Source: Dirofilaria immitis
Lineage: Eukaryota; Nematoda; Chromadorea; Rhabditida; Onchocercidae
Assembly (NCBI GenBank): GCA_024305405.1
Contig: JAKNDB010000070.1
Location: 1,213,501 to 1,277,500 of the forward strand
Reading direction: 5' to 3'
DNA: 64,000 bases
The notes below the pieces were generated by a model. That model had not been told where the DNA came from and did no database searches. It saw only the letters and a program-made list of their open reading frames with translations. A program made the position numbers and the translations under genes. Positions 13,601 through 25,740 of the stretch are shown here, piece after piece. Every line of letters begins with the position of its first letter. Within the stretch, counting starts at the first letter, position 1.

Positions 13601-16157
13601 TTCAGCACTTAATATCTTAAAAAAAAAAAAAAGATTAAACGGATAATATTGACAGGATAAAAACCAAAAACTTAGAAAATGATGTAGACCAAATACCTTC
13701 AGAAGCAAACTACTTTTTAGCTAACAATCTAAATTTCTAAGCGTTCTTTTTTCTTAAATTTATCTTTGATTAATAATTAATTTTCATATATTTCACGTTA
13801 ATAATTACTTAATTTTCAGTATTCCGAAAAATGGTATAAAAATGGCCTATTCTATCACAAAATTCAGAACAAGTTTAAATATAATTTTTTCGTGAGAATG
13901 CATTTTTTGATAAAATAAAGTATAAAATACCGAATTCTGATTTCCCGAAGCATCAATTTTACCACTGACATATTCTCAGCAGCTAACTGGATTTTAGATT
14001 GTTTTTCCATATCACAGTTTCTGAGCGAAAAAAAAGCTAATGAATATCGTTAGTAAAATCTTATGCCATTCATAATTAATGGAACAGGACATGAACAATA
14101 AATAATCAGCATGAATAGATCACTAAAAATAAACAGACAAATGACATTTTAATAAAGAGAGATAGATACAGAACCGTTTTCATAAATCAGTTTCATCTTT
14201 CTAGAGATTACTGATGAATATGAAACATTCGACTTTTCCGTTAAACAATGTGTGCGGGCCATAATAAATTTAAAAGAAAATTAAGTTATACTTACAATGT
14301 TTGATCAGTTGCTATGTTCGTCTCTATCCTTCTAAGCTCTTCTTTTAGCTTTCCATTTTCAATTTCAAGGTTCCTGTATTGTTCGTTAAGAATTGACGTT
14401 GTTTCTGTGTATTCATTTTCCAATTCAGAAATCTGAAATACCCAAACTTCAGACTATATGAGAAAGATAGAAAAAGATAAAAACCTCGACTATTACTCAA
14501 AAGCAGAATTTTTGTGCATCTGGAAAGTTAACTGAGCGAAGGTCAACTTCTATTTTCTTTACATACCAATTCAGTTAGTATAATTTCACTAGCATTTTCT
14601 GACTGTAAATGTCCCTCATAATAAATTATAAAATTTAGAGGACGACGATTAACATTGTTATGGAATTTAATTGTGTTATAAAAACTATTAGTCAAATCGA
14701 AAGCAATACCTTCTTATGTAATGTTTCATTTTCTACCACTTTCTTCTGCAATTCCATTTGCAAAACTTCATTTTCCAATTCAAATGAACGTTCTGTACGT
14801 GCATTTTTTTGAAATATCAATCCTCGTTTCTGCCAAAAGAGGAAATTCAGAAATAAAACGAAAAATTCTACATCATGATTTTTTCCACATTTTAGAGAAA
14901 ACTCAGATGAAACATCCAACCTTAACAGATTTATGTTTAACACTATCGATTTCATTTTGCAATGATTCGACCCGCTTCACCAGCTGGCTATTTCGAAATT
15001 CAAATCCTTCCTTTTCGCTTTCAAGTTTCCGCAATGCAGATTCGCTATTGTGTAAATCATTCTGAAAATTGAGAAAAAGCTGGAAAAAAGACGCGTAATT
15101 TTCCGATAAAAAATTGAAGAAATGATAGGTTTCTAGTTCATAAATTGTTAAGATATAAGGAGCAATCTAAAGAAGCCAAACAGAAATGTCTCAGCAAAAA
15201 GTATGAAAGGTGCATAGTTAATTGGAGGCAATATGCTCTTATCAATATATGTACACAACAAACGCACATAATTTCTTGCCCTCACAATAATTAAATTCAA
15301 GACTACAATTACAACATTTTTCATTTTTCTTTTTGTTTGAATTTCTTCGGTGAGTGAAACGCATAAAAATCTATATTGCACAGATTGCTTTTAACTGAAA
15401 TTACATAGTCCTCGCAGAGATAAAAACTTGGGAAAACATCATTCGAGAGAAGAATTTATCGAATTTTTATCAAAGAAAGAAAAAAATTGTTATGAGGAAT
15501 TAAAAAGAATAGGGAAACATTCACATCGAATAACTGGGTAGAACAAACAATCATTTTTTTATCGTTTTTTCTCAACTTAATTCGTAAGGAACCAACCGAT
15601 AATTTTTCATTTTTTGCTTGTTCCGCAATGACCGCATTTTTCAGCGTGGATATCTGAGCTTTCAACTGTAAAACATTCTTGAATAGTAGTTAGCTGTAGT
15701 GGATGCATATGTTTTGCTAATTCAAAAAGATCACTAAGAATTCAAGAATATAAAAAAAGTGCTGCATAAATTGATTTAATATTAATACTCTTCCATTACC
15801 ACAAAACTTTAAATCTGATAAAACTCATAACAATAAATTCCAATTATAATATGTTTTGAAGTAGAGCAAAATTACTTATGGTAAATAAATTTGTCGAAGA
15901 TTTTTTAAGAATTCAAAACTTTTAGTTTTGCATTAAACATTTAAACACGGATGAAAGCGCACATTTTTATCACAATGATCCAATTATACGTACTTAATGA
16001 AGCAAAACGAAATATTCCTTTCCAGTAACATTTTTTTCGGAATTTTTATATCATTTTGTAACAAAGAAGAGAAAAAAATCAATGTTACCTTTGCATATTC
16101 GGCAGCAACCCGTTGATATTTGGTATTGATATCAGCATTCGAAGAGATTGTTGACAT
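10655..16157 (-). CDS. PPP1R21 (KLRAQ motif) homologue, coiled-coil endosomal protein
   Basis: Protein phosphatase 1 regulatory subunit 21 family; in vertebrates a coiled-coil protein of early endosomes that takes part in endosomal sorting. Exon 1 (16157-16089) and exon 2 (15665-15597) together encode the family's N-terminal KLRAQ block: KYQRVAAEYAK followed by LKAQISTLKNAVIAEQA. The exon near 15062-14935 gives LRKLESEKEGFEFRNSQLVK, matching the family segment that follows KLRAQ. Later coiled-coil exons lie near 14850-14710, 14430-14300, 13990-13930, 13615-13430, 13110-12960, 12620-12430 and 12300-11770. The last exons carry ADIQYTRSRAYYYKHE (about 11215-11160) and ELETTRKSYEMQLQSLHEHI (about 10848-10790), the family's conserved C-terminus; stop codon at 10657-10655. 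I found no frame break in the exons checked. The ATG at 16157 is preceded immediately by TTTAG. Confidence 0.9.
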
Positions 16158-16162
16158 CTAAA
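16158..16162 (-). promoter_or_regulatory. Spliced-leader acceptor abutting the PPP1R21 start codon
   Basis: TTTAG touches the ATG directly, leaving no gene-encoded 5' UTR. In nematodes this is typical of SL trans-splicing, where the leader itself supplies the 5' UTR. No upstream coding exon is evident. Confidence 0.55.
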
Positions 16163-18231
16163 CTCCACATCAATTCTTCTCACCACAACTGATTTTCAGC
16201 CAGCTATCCGAAAAATTCAAGCACAAACGTACGTAACGAATACGTAAATCAATTGTATCACGTATTATAACATCAGTATTTGAATGAAAACTGAAATTTC
16301 AATCATAATTTCAAAACATAAATCCTACTAACTAAAAGCGAAAATATCTAACAAATGGCTAATATAATACTACCACCATATATTACTACTTTCTAAAACA
16401 AATATATGCCGCTTCATTTCAAAAATATTTTGGCATTAGCTGACCGTCTTAAAATGTCAATCATATTTTCGACAAATGTTTTTATCATGAAAGATTGATT
16501 GTAGTCGATATTTTTGGAGTCTGCTATAAAATTTAATTCATCAACTACAATAATAAATGAAATTCTCTTCCCCAGCTGAAAATCCAAATCTTTTTCGCTT
16601 ATCTTATATTATTCAAAATGATAATCGGAAAAATTTATCTAAATTATCAAGTGAGAGAAGGAAATAGAACTGATTCAAATATCAACATGGTTATAAACGT
16701 TACAAATAGATCCCTGAAAATTATATCGATCAATAATTTAATAAAAAGAAAACTGAGATATTTATTTCCTTCCATAGGAAATATAAACAAAAGAATGGTA
16801 ACGATCACAATATTCGTAAATTAAAACATTAAAAATTATACAAAATGATATGAATGGAGACAGTTATTACACAACCAGGACAAATAATATTCAAATTCGG
16901 CAATTTTAATTATAAAAGACATTTCAAATCTTCGATACTTTCTTATCAGTTCAACTTGAAATTTAGCAGAAATTATTGTTGATAATAATTAATTTAAAAA
17001 GAATAGAATTCCTTCACAGAAACAATTCAAATGCTTGTTTCCGGTAAGAATAATCAAAGCTCAATACAGGATGTCTGAATTCTGATAGCAATGAAAAATT
17101 TCGCATGTATTCTATGAAACACAACAACGATAAATTCATCACCATTTTTAAATCATCAAAAGATGCACAAAGAAAAAAGAAAAGAGAAGAAAAGGAAAGA
17201 GTGAAAGTAAAAAAACGATGACTATTAAATGATTCAAATAAAAAATCACACAATGCAAATCAAAAAATGACACTTCGTAATCAGTTACAAAAGTATATTA
17301 CGAAATATTATGGTAAATCATAATAATAAATTTGTTCCTTATCGATGTAGAAATTTACACTAATAAAAATGAATTGATAAAAATTTTCAAACTAACTAAA
17401 TTTGAAAAAAGAAAAAGATTGCATCGTTCATTATGATAAGATAAATCAAACAAAATTTCCTTAGGGAAAGAATAATTTTTTAAATAATTAGCATTCGAAT
17501 TTTTACGAATAATAAAATGTTATATGGACAAAATTGTCTCTCAAATTAATAGTTCAAATGAATATTTTAGTCGCGAGGTAAGGATATATTGGATTCGTAT
17601 CCCCACATTAATACTGCACTATATAGCATAAGTATTTATGAAAAAAAAGTGCAGTCACGAAAGAAAAAGGAAAAGTTCACAGTACCTATAAGGAATATGT
17701 AACAAGCAATTAGTATTATTTAGACAAGGAATGTCAAGAAATAATGAATGCTATTAAACAAATTTTTAGCTCAAATAGAATATAGTAAGATTCTAATAAC
17801 AGAAAAATGAAAGGGATTTTCTTCAGAAAGAATATGACATAACTACGTCGATAATATTGCTTGCATCATCTGCTACTTCCAAAGATCCTCAGTCAACAAA
17901 TTTTACTTAGTAATTCACCAAAATATATTTTGGTCGTTCATTATACGCATTTTCCATCGATGGTTAGCGTATGTCTTTGGATCAAACAGATTCATCTTAC
18001 GTAACCTATCATCAGCAGCTATTTAGCAACTGAAAATAAAGATAATTGCTGAAAATGCATAAATATGGATATGATTAATACATAAAATATATAGATTTTA
18101 ACAAAAAATATGCATTGAATCATTGAGATGAGAAAAAAGATTTTTGGAAGAAATTTCGGAATTAAATGGTAAAAATCAAATCTCAAAGTTGCATTAGAAA
18201 ATACCGTATTGCAATAAAATAGCACCACTCG
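16163..18231. other. Intergenic region, no gene recognised
   Basis: About 2 kb between the 5' end of PPP1R21 and the 3' end of PHF10, both minus strand. It should contain the PPP1R21 promoter and the PHF10 3' UTR. Open frames of 68-79 codons at 16618-16824 and 17014-17253 have low-complexity, AT-driven composition and no domain features; I do not call them genes. Confidence 0.5.
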
Positions 18232-21200
18232 TCATGCACTACATGTGCTATCCATTGCTGTTACACTGTGATCAGCACAGAAACTGGAACAAATCCAGTT
18301 ACCATTTGGTGGAGATGATAAACCAACACAAAATGTATGATAACCACGGTCACAGCGATCGCAAAACATCATCGCATCCTACAAAGACTCATTTAATCAA
18401 TACGCAAAACAAATACTTGAGCATATTTACACATATGCATCAGTAGATCTCTCTAGAATGATTTTTCCAAAACGCTAATATTGTCGAGGAAAACAAATAG
18501 CTCAAGCAAAAATAAAATTAAGCATGCCTCGAACTATTCAAAATTCACGAAATATAATTCAGTCTGAAGAAAATTTTTTTTACACAATAAATCAACTAGA
18601 ATAATTAAACAGTTGAAGAATTTTCACTAAATAACATTATTATAACAAACTAATAATTCCTATTTCGCTTACATTTGGTAAATCAAGAACGAAATTGAAG
18701 ATTTTTCTATAATTCATCACTTAATCGAAGAATAATATGAAAAAGATTATTGAGAAATACGAAAAAAATTTCATACTAATTTCTCTAACAATTTTCAATT
18801 TATTATCCTGAAATAATTGCTATAAATTATAGAAGAAATTTTCAATCTATAATATTTGCACATTATATAACTCACTTAATATCAAAATACTTTCATTTTT
18901 CAATCTTTTTCCCTTCCCTTTTATTTTTCACCGTTTTTTTCTTTCCTTCTCTTTTTTTTCAGTTTTTCCGATAGTTCACTGAACCCAGCAAAAGTATTAA
19001 TCAATTAATATACTAGATTTTACCTCATTATCCGGTTTTTCGCATACCGTACATTTTTTGCATTCAATGCAATTCCATCTATAATTCAATGCAACCTTAA
19101 TGACATGTTCCGGCAAACCAGCACAATCTGGATGTACTAAATTATTACAGTTAGAACAGGATAACATTTGACGCTCCTCATTTTCACCGCATATCGAACA
19201 TTGTTGTTGCTGTTGCTTAGTTAAATCCTACAATTAGAACAAGGATAATGTTGGAATTATTTTTTGCAATTTCATCAGACATTTGTGTTAGATTCGTTTG
19301 CACTTTTTTTTTGATTAATATCAAAGTAAATATTTTCATTGCTAGTCGCTAACAAATAGTATTTTCTCAATACATTCTCTTTCTTTTACCTTCGTTTAAA
19401 ATCTAAGGACAAAATAAAAAATCTTCTATAATAAAGTAATTAATTCCATCACTCTGAAAAAAAAAAAAAAATAATCAAAGAGATGATTAGTTCCGATAAC
19501 AATTTCAAATAGGAAAAAGTGGTGAGGAGGAAAAACGATCAATGAAATTTAAAACCGCTGTTTTGAAGAAAAAAAAACTGCAACTCTCTTGACATTTTTT
19601 ATCATTTTCGCATATACCTCCCATCATTGAAACAAAAATTATTAAAATAAATTTATTATCATTACTTACCAAACAATATAGCAATATTCTTTTCTCCTCT
19701 TTCCTCCTTCTTTCTTCTTAACTACAGTAATTCTCATAACGAACACATCTTATGATTTGAAGAAATCAGTGATATTTCAGAGAAAAAAAAAAAAAAACAA
19801 CAAAAAAAAATCGAATGAAATGGGAAAAATATTGCGAGAAAGCAATCTGTTTGATATAATCAATGATCAGTTGTGCAATTTTTTGTCTTTCTTAGTATAA
19901 ATAAGTGAACAAATAAATAAATAATTGGAAAAGCAAATGCGTGGACAAACATTTTTGGAATATCAACTCATTACGTCTCAAATTTAAAATGCCAAATTGT
20001 GCTTTTGTTTTACTTTTGATATTTCAAAAACATATGCATGTTTCAAATCCGTTTGAAAAAAGGCAAACCATATTTAGAAAATTATAAGAAGTTTACTAGG
20101 TTTAAACTACTACAACAATAAAAATCAGTTACTTACTACTCATATTTACTATGTTATATATTCAAACTTTTTGAAAACTAAAAAGCGACTACAACAACAG
20201 CAATTCGAGGAAAAAAATTGCATAATACAAAGATAAAAAATTTCCAAAATACTGTAATAACATTGCACCTGCCAAAAACGAATCCAGTCATCCTTGGAGA
20301 TCAAAACAATCATCAAACATAAATACATACTTACAATAAATCTTTTCTTGTAACACGTATATGATAATAAAAAAATAAGTAAAAAGAACACTTGGTGAGA
20401 AAAGATTGTTCGAAAAGCTAAGACAAATAAATACCTAATACTGGAATAAAATAAATCATAATAAATGATCCAAGGTGGTTCAAGATGTCATTAAAGCACT
20501 GAGAATAAAATACATTCTTTAAGAATTTTTACCCAACTATTCGATTAAATCCTTAATTGCTTATTTTTTAAAATTTTCTACAACAAATACACTTAGCATC
20601 TTCGGTTTCATAAAGACTTTGATCAATCAATGTATTTTTTAAAAAAGGAAAAATTCGTATAAATAAAAGATAGCTATCAATTCGCAGACAAATAAAAATA
20701 TTACGAAAATGACAAAATCGTGAAGCATAAACTGTTATTTTTCCAGGAGTGCTAAAGATTTTTTCTTGCATTCAGGAGAGGTATTTCCTAAATTTCAAAA
20801 TCAGAAAAATTAAGAGAAATTCACTGGTTCCAAAGCGCTAAAGAGTGTCTCGAGAAAATAAGTCATAAAATCAATACTTCAGAATATTGCATAAAAATAT
20901 TTAGGATGCAACTAAATATTATTTAAAAATAATTTTTGTGGATTAATCAGATTTTTTTCGAAACTTCATCGAAAAGCGCTCGGACCACTCAGAAAAACTC
21001 ATGAAGTTCAGCTTGCAACAATCAAGGCACAAAATTTTACAATATACAAAGAAAAGCTATGCAAAAGCTATAATGTACAAGCAAAATGAAATAGTAAAAA
21101 TAGTAAATTGAAAGGAGAAATATGCTCTCAACAGCGATTCTAAAAATATCATTTAGAGCGTCCAATAAATCGAATACTTCCAACAAGGACTCCAACCTAA

Positions 21201-24200
21201 ATTTTCAATATCATCTGATGCAAACGGTCCAGATGACTTCATATGAAGTTATTCGGATTAAGGCGTAAGCTTCAAATAAAGGACAAACTTCTCATTATAA
21301 AAACTTAAAATTTAAGTTCTAAAAACAAAGATTCCCGATTACTTCAGTTGTCGATGACAAAACGAGTGGACTCCTCCGACCAATACATCTGAAGATATCA
21401 GCAAATTGATGAAAAATTTACACAAGATGACTGGATGAGAAATTATGGATCATGTTAAGGTAACATAAAAACAAAAGGAAGAGAATATGCCAATTCACTT
21501 TTGAAGAAGCAAAGGGAATCGCAGATATAGAGATAAGAGATAATCACAGATATCATCCTTTCATTAACTATAATCTGCAATTTTCACAAAAATTTGAAAA
21601 TGGACAATGAAATAGAAGCAGATCAGCATGAAATAATAAAACACTTACCTGAGAATCCACTTTATCAAGTTTCGTTTTGATATCATCATTATAATTAGAG
21701 GGTAACAAAACTGGAGGTGGTAACTCAAGCTGATTATCATGCTGTCCAGCATCGCCACTATCAGCATTTGTAGTTGCTGTTACCTCTTCCTCATGAACAA
21801 TCACAGGTAATGGTGAAACAGGTCGTTTAGGCGGCAGAAGATAATCATAATCCAACACAGTAGATAATGGTAACCGACGTAATTCTTTTGAAGTAAATCT
21901 TAAATTTGCATCTCAACATAAGTAAAAATCAGTTCATTGGAATTTAAAAACACTGTCAGAACAACAATAATTAATGTAGTAAATAAAAATTCATCGGTCA
22001 ATATATTTGGAAAATTAAGAAAATATGTACTTTTGTAAAAATGCTGATATTGACCATGAATAAGCGCAGCAGGATAGGGTCCTGGCCGTGTGTATTCCGG
22101 AGGCATTCTTTTCCAGCGATTTTTTGATGATTGAATAATCTGAAAAGAAAAAAGCATCTTATTTTTATGTAAAGTAATAATTCACTTTTGATTCAATAAA
22201 ATTTAGTAACATACCGATGTTTGCAAGTCCCAAAAATAGCGTCGTTCGGTTCGCTTAATTGCGTTCATTTCAGAATTAAATTCAAAAGCGCTTCTTATAG
22301 CATTTTTCCTCAACTCATCCATTTTTTTGTATCCAACTTTATCTGAAATGTTGCATACATAAACCTAATCAAGACAAAAAATCATTTCTACATATTTAAT
22401 TAAAATAACAATCGAACATACAGCATCCAATCGCTTTTGCTCCTCTGCCATTTGCAATTTTACTTTATCAGCTGCTGCCCTTTGGTATTCCTAAAAGAAG
22501 TAAAAAATTTACAATCGAAAAAAAAATATGTTGAATCAAAGAATATATTATTAAAGATTAGTTATGCCCTAAAAACACATTTCTTCCTATAAAGACAAAA
22601 TCTGTAAATATAACTTACCGAATATATAGCTGGATAATCCGAAGCCATTAATTCGTGAACCTCAATTGCTCGTAAGGCCGTTAGACCATGCATTTCTGAA
22701 AATATGAAATATATCCATAATAAATATTATCCAAATTTAGACTTCAATATACGAAAGATCTCTCAGCAGTCAACAAATAAATTAGATTTTGTTTACAAAG
22801 CATCAATAAAGTCAGAATTTTTACATTGGACGGTTGTTTATAACCCTAATAACTATCATTACATTGATTTTATAAATAGCCATTTAATATTTATCTTTAA
22901 TCAATAAATAAAGGAAAGAAGGATATAAATATTACGAGAACAGCAAAACCAGAACTTAAAAGATATCGTACAAATAAAGCAGCATAATCTAGACTCCGAA
23001 CGTAGAAAATATTCAAATTAAAACTTACGGTGTTCATTTATGGCTGTAGCAAGCTTATAATTAGCCAGCAAATATTCCCTCTCGTTGATTTCAATCGTAT
23101 GACGACACAATTCAGGATATTTTCTTTTGAATGATTTGACATCTAGCAGTTCCGCAATTTGTTCCTGAATGAAATATTAAGCATATAAAATTGCAATTAA
23201 TTAAAATAAGTTTGCAACGCGTAACATTCCGACAATATTGCATGCAGCACAACAGATTTACAGTAAATGCAAAAATGAGCGATCCAAAAATTAATAATAA
23301 CATACAAAGATGTACTACCTAAGAAAACGGTAAATGAAACCACCGCTATGTGTAATGAAAAAATACAGTCATCATATCTGATTGTTGTCATAAGATGTTG
23401 ACTCTGTCGCGAACCTCCCAGAGCGTAAACGACAAAAAGAAGAGACGAAAATTGAAAAAAAAAAAAGTGTTAGTGAACCTAAGTAACAAGACTACGTTGC
23501 AACATGAACTAAATACATTTTAATACTGATTTGGCAAATAAATATAAAAGGAACTCTAATTTTCACATAGAACCAAGGTATTATGTTAAGTAATACAGAC
23601 CATAAGAAAAGCACTACAGTTAACTTTTGCAATCAATAACAATACAGCGCAAAATAAAAGGACACGGAAATCGTAAGAAAAGCAAACAGCGAATTCACAT
23701 ATAATTAACAATTTTATAACATAAAATAGCAAAAAGTCAAAAACTGTTAATTAAGAGCATTAAATCAATTCACATAAAAGATTTATATCATTAAAAATCG
23801 GAACTTACCTGAATAAAATAGCGTTCCCCGATTTTGGTGGCCATTCGTATTCGATAATATGACTCGGTTCAATATGCATATGTGTTGTATCTGCTGTTAT
23901 AACACGTGTTGACGAACTTTTAACCATTCGACCTTCTTTGCCATCTGTAACACATTCATCATCCAATATAGATTAGGACAGAATTCATAACTGGCTAAGA
24001 GAAAGATATAAGACATTGGTCGTTAAGTTAGTAATTTCGTAAAAGAATTCGATAATTTTGCTGAAATTTCTGAAATAAATAAATACTAGTAATCTATAAT
24101 TAATTTAGCTAAAAAATTAACTAAAAAATGAAAGGTACCATATGTTATTCCCTAAAATTTAAAAAAATTAATACTAGATCAAAATTATCAGAAATTCATG

Positions 24201-24400
24201 AATGTGTACAAAACTATATTGAAATTACTGGATTTGGGTATTTCTTCAGGAGGAATCGATTCAGAATCTGGTATTGGTAAGGATAATTTTGTTGATTCAT
24301 TACTGATTTCATCATTAACTGTAGTTGAGGTAAGTATTGATGCTGGCGCTTCACTTAGCTTGGAACTTGACGACTCATCGCCGCCCAGCACAATATCCAT
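18232..24400 (-). CDS. phf-10: PHF10 / BAF45a homologue (SAY domain plus two PHD fingers)
   Basis: Signature subunit of the PBAF-type SWI/SNF remodelling complex; its PHD fingers read histone H3 tails in the nucleus. Exons: 24400-24229 (acidic N-terminus [13 protein letters not shown]), 23944-23809 ([15 protein letters not shown]), about 23166-23041 ([20 protein letters not shown]), about 22693-22618 ([20 protein letters not shown]), 22492-22423, about 22345-22215, 22140-22033 ([20 protein letters not shown]), about 21890-21653, PHD1 at 19227-19024 ([18 protein letters not shown]...VHPDC...[12 protein letters not shown]) and PHD2 at 18378-18232 ([18 protein letters not shown]). This order (SAY region, linker, tandem PHD at the extreme C-terminus) is that of PHF10. 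Exon 2 needs one extra G in the run at 23826-23829 to read GERYFIQ and join the next exon in phase. A 2.3-2.4 kb intron (19228 to about 21652) separates PHD1 from the rest. Confidence 0.93.
19228..21652 (-). other. Long intron of the PHF10 gene
   Basis: No exon or embedded gene recognised in this 2.4 kb stretch. Several 60-80 codon minus-strand frames (20149-20391, 20568-20771) are rich in Phe, Leu and Ile from AT-rich sequence and have no supported product. Confidence 0.45.
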
Positions 24401-24871
24401 TACTGATATCAATTTACAAATCATAAAATGAATCATACCAAATGATGTGAAATATAAAATGATGGAGAAATATCAATACATCAATTCTGATTATCATGCC
24501 CAAAGAAAACGATGTATCAATTCACAGATTTACTTCTAATCTTTTCAATAAGCAAAAGAAAAAATAAATCTGCATGAAGTGTTAATCCGTCCTCAAAAAA
24601 CTTTATGGCATTTAAAAAATTTGTAATCCAAATGAAACCTATTACAACACGTCATACGTAATATATCAGACATCATATATATATATGCGCGTCGAATCCA
24701 CACGTGACATCCACTGACATCACACCACCCTCCCCCACGTGACAATAAGGTTTTCAGCAATTTCAACCATACCTTTGCTAATAATTAACGCTATGCCACT
24801 ATGCAAATTAACTTCCGGCTAGCAAAGAGTTGTTAGTTTTCGAAGTTTAAACAATTTTGTTGTGAGGTTGT
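24401..24871. promoter_or_regulatory. Bidirectional promoter region with two CACGTGACA boxes
   Basis: The 471 bp between the divergent PHF10 and COA4 start codons carries CACGTGACA twice, at 24701-24709 and 24736-24744, in the same orientation, 35 bp apart. Between them is a pyrimidine-rich, relatively GC-rich patch (CACCACCCTCCCCC) that stands out from its surroundings. CACGTG preceded or followed by GAC is the core of bHLH-ZIP (USF, TFEB/HLH-30 type) sites. That these control both genes is inference. Confidence 0.5.
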
Positions 24872-25580
24872 ATGGAAGAAGCAAAATCGGAGGAGGAATA
24901 CGATCTTGTCGAACGTGCAATTCGAAAAACCGGATGTTGGGAAGAGCATTTGGCATGTTCTGAATGTATGGGTGAAACAAGAGATTGGCGAGAGTGCAAA
25001 CATCAGGTGATAATTTTGCATTATCTTTTATCATTATTTTAGGCTATCATTCTTCTTGCCTAATTTGACATTTTATTATAAATATCATAAATTCTATCAT
25101 ATGCTTTTTTTTCAATTTCACTTGTTATCAGTATTGCTTAATATGATAATTATTGTATTGTGATATGAACTAGACTGGATTCTGAATGATTATTACATTT
25201 GAACACAATGTTGCTACTTGTTATTGATAATTATTGTTAATGATACTTACTAACAGTAATACTTAGCTATTGATAATTATTATCTGTTAATGACACTTAG
25301 TTGTTAAAAGTTAATGGTCCGTCATCATTAGTTAAAAGAATACATGATAGCATCACTTAATCATCATCATGTATTCAATTATTTGTTGTTTATTTTGTGT
25401 CATCGAGTACGTTAATAAATTTCTTGCTTCATGTAAATATCAATTAGCTATTATACATTAACTTGAACATTTCGACTTAAAACTAATTAATTTCTTCTTT
25501 TGCAGTTGGAAAAATTTAGAAGTTGCATGCAAACATATATGAAGGATAAAACGCAGCCTTCTGAGAAACCGTCAAATTAA
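24872..25580 (+). CDS. COA4 homologue, twin CX9C mitochondrial protein
   Basis: Small mitochondrial intermembrane-space protein that helps assemble cytochrome c oxidase (complex IV). Two exons, 24872-25006 and 25506-25580, joined in phase, give 69 residues. Cysteines at 22 and 32 and at 42 and 52 form two exact CX9C motifs, the signature of the Mia40-imported CHCH fold; an extra Cys sits at 29. The pattern SGC...ECM...DWRxC...F+xCM of human COA4 is matched by TGCWEEHLACSECM, DWRECKHQ and EKFRSCMQ. Splice sites are CAG|GTGATA and TTTTGCAG|TTGG. It lies head-to-head with PHF10 and 160 bp upstream of the next gene on the same strand, so the two may form an operon. Confidence 0.88.
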
Positions 25581-25680
25581 ACGATTGGTAATGCTAATTA
25601 TTTTAGCTGACGAATATTTTATCATTACATATATATATTGTAATCATTTTTAACATTACATGTAATTTAATTTTTAATTT

Positions 25681-25685
25681 TTCAG
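25681..25685 (+). promoter_or_regulatory. Candidate trans-splice (SL) acceptor between COA4 and the C8orf76-like gene
   Basis: A T-rich tract ending in TTCAG lies about 100 bp after the COA4 stop and 55 bp before the next ATG at 25741. Spacing and orientation match the intercistronic region of a nematode operon. It could instead be an ordinary cis-acceptor of a 5' UTR intron. Confidence 0.45.
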
Positions 25686-25740
25686 AGTTACAAATTGATT
25701 ACATCGAGAAAAAAAACATTCGATTTTATTCAAAGAAGCA

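Noticed and set aside
16618..17253. 68- and 79-codon open frames in the gap upstream of PPP1R21
   Set aside because: No splice-linked partners, no domains, and composition expected from AT-rich random sequence.
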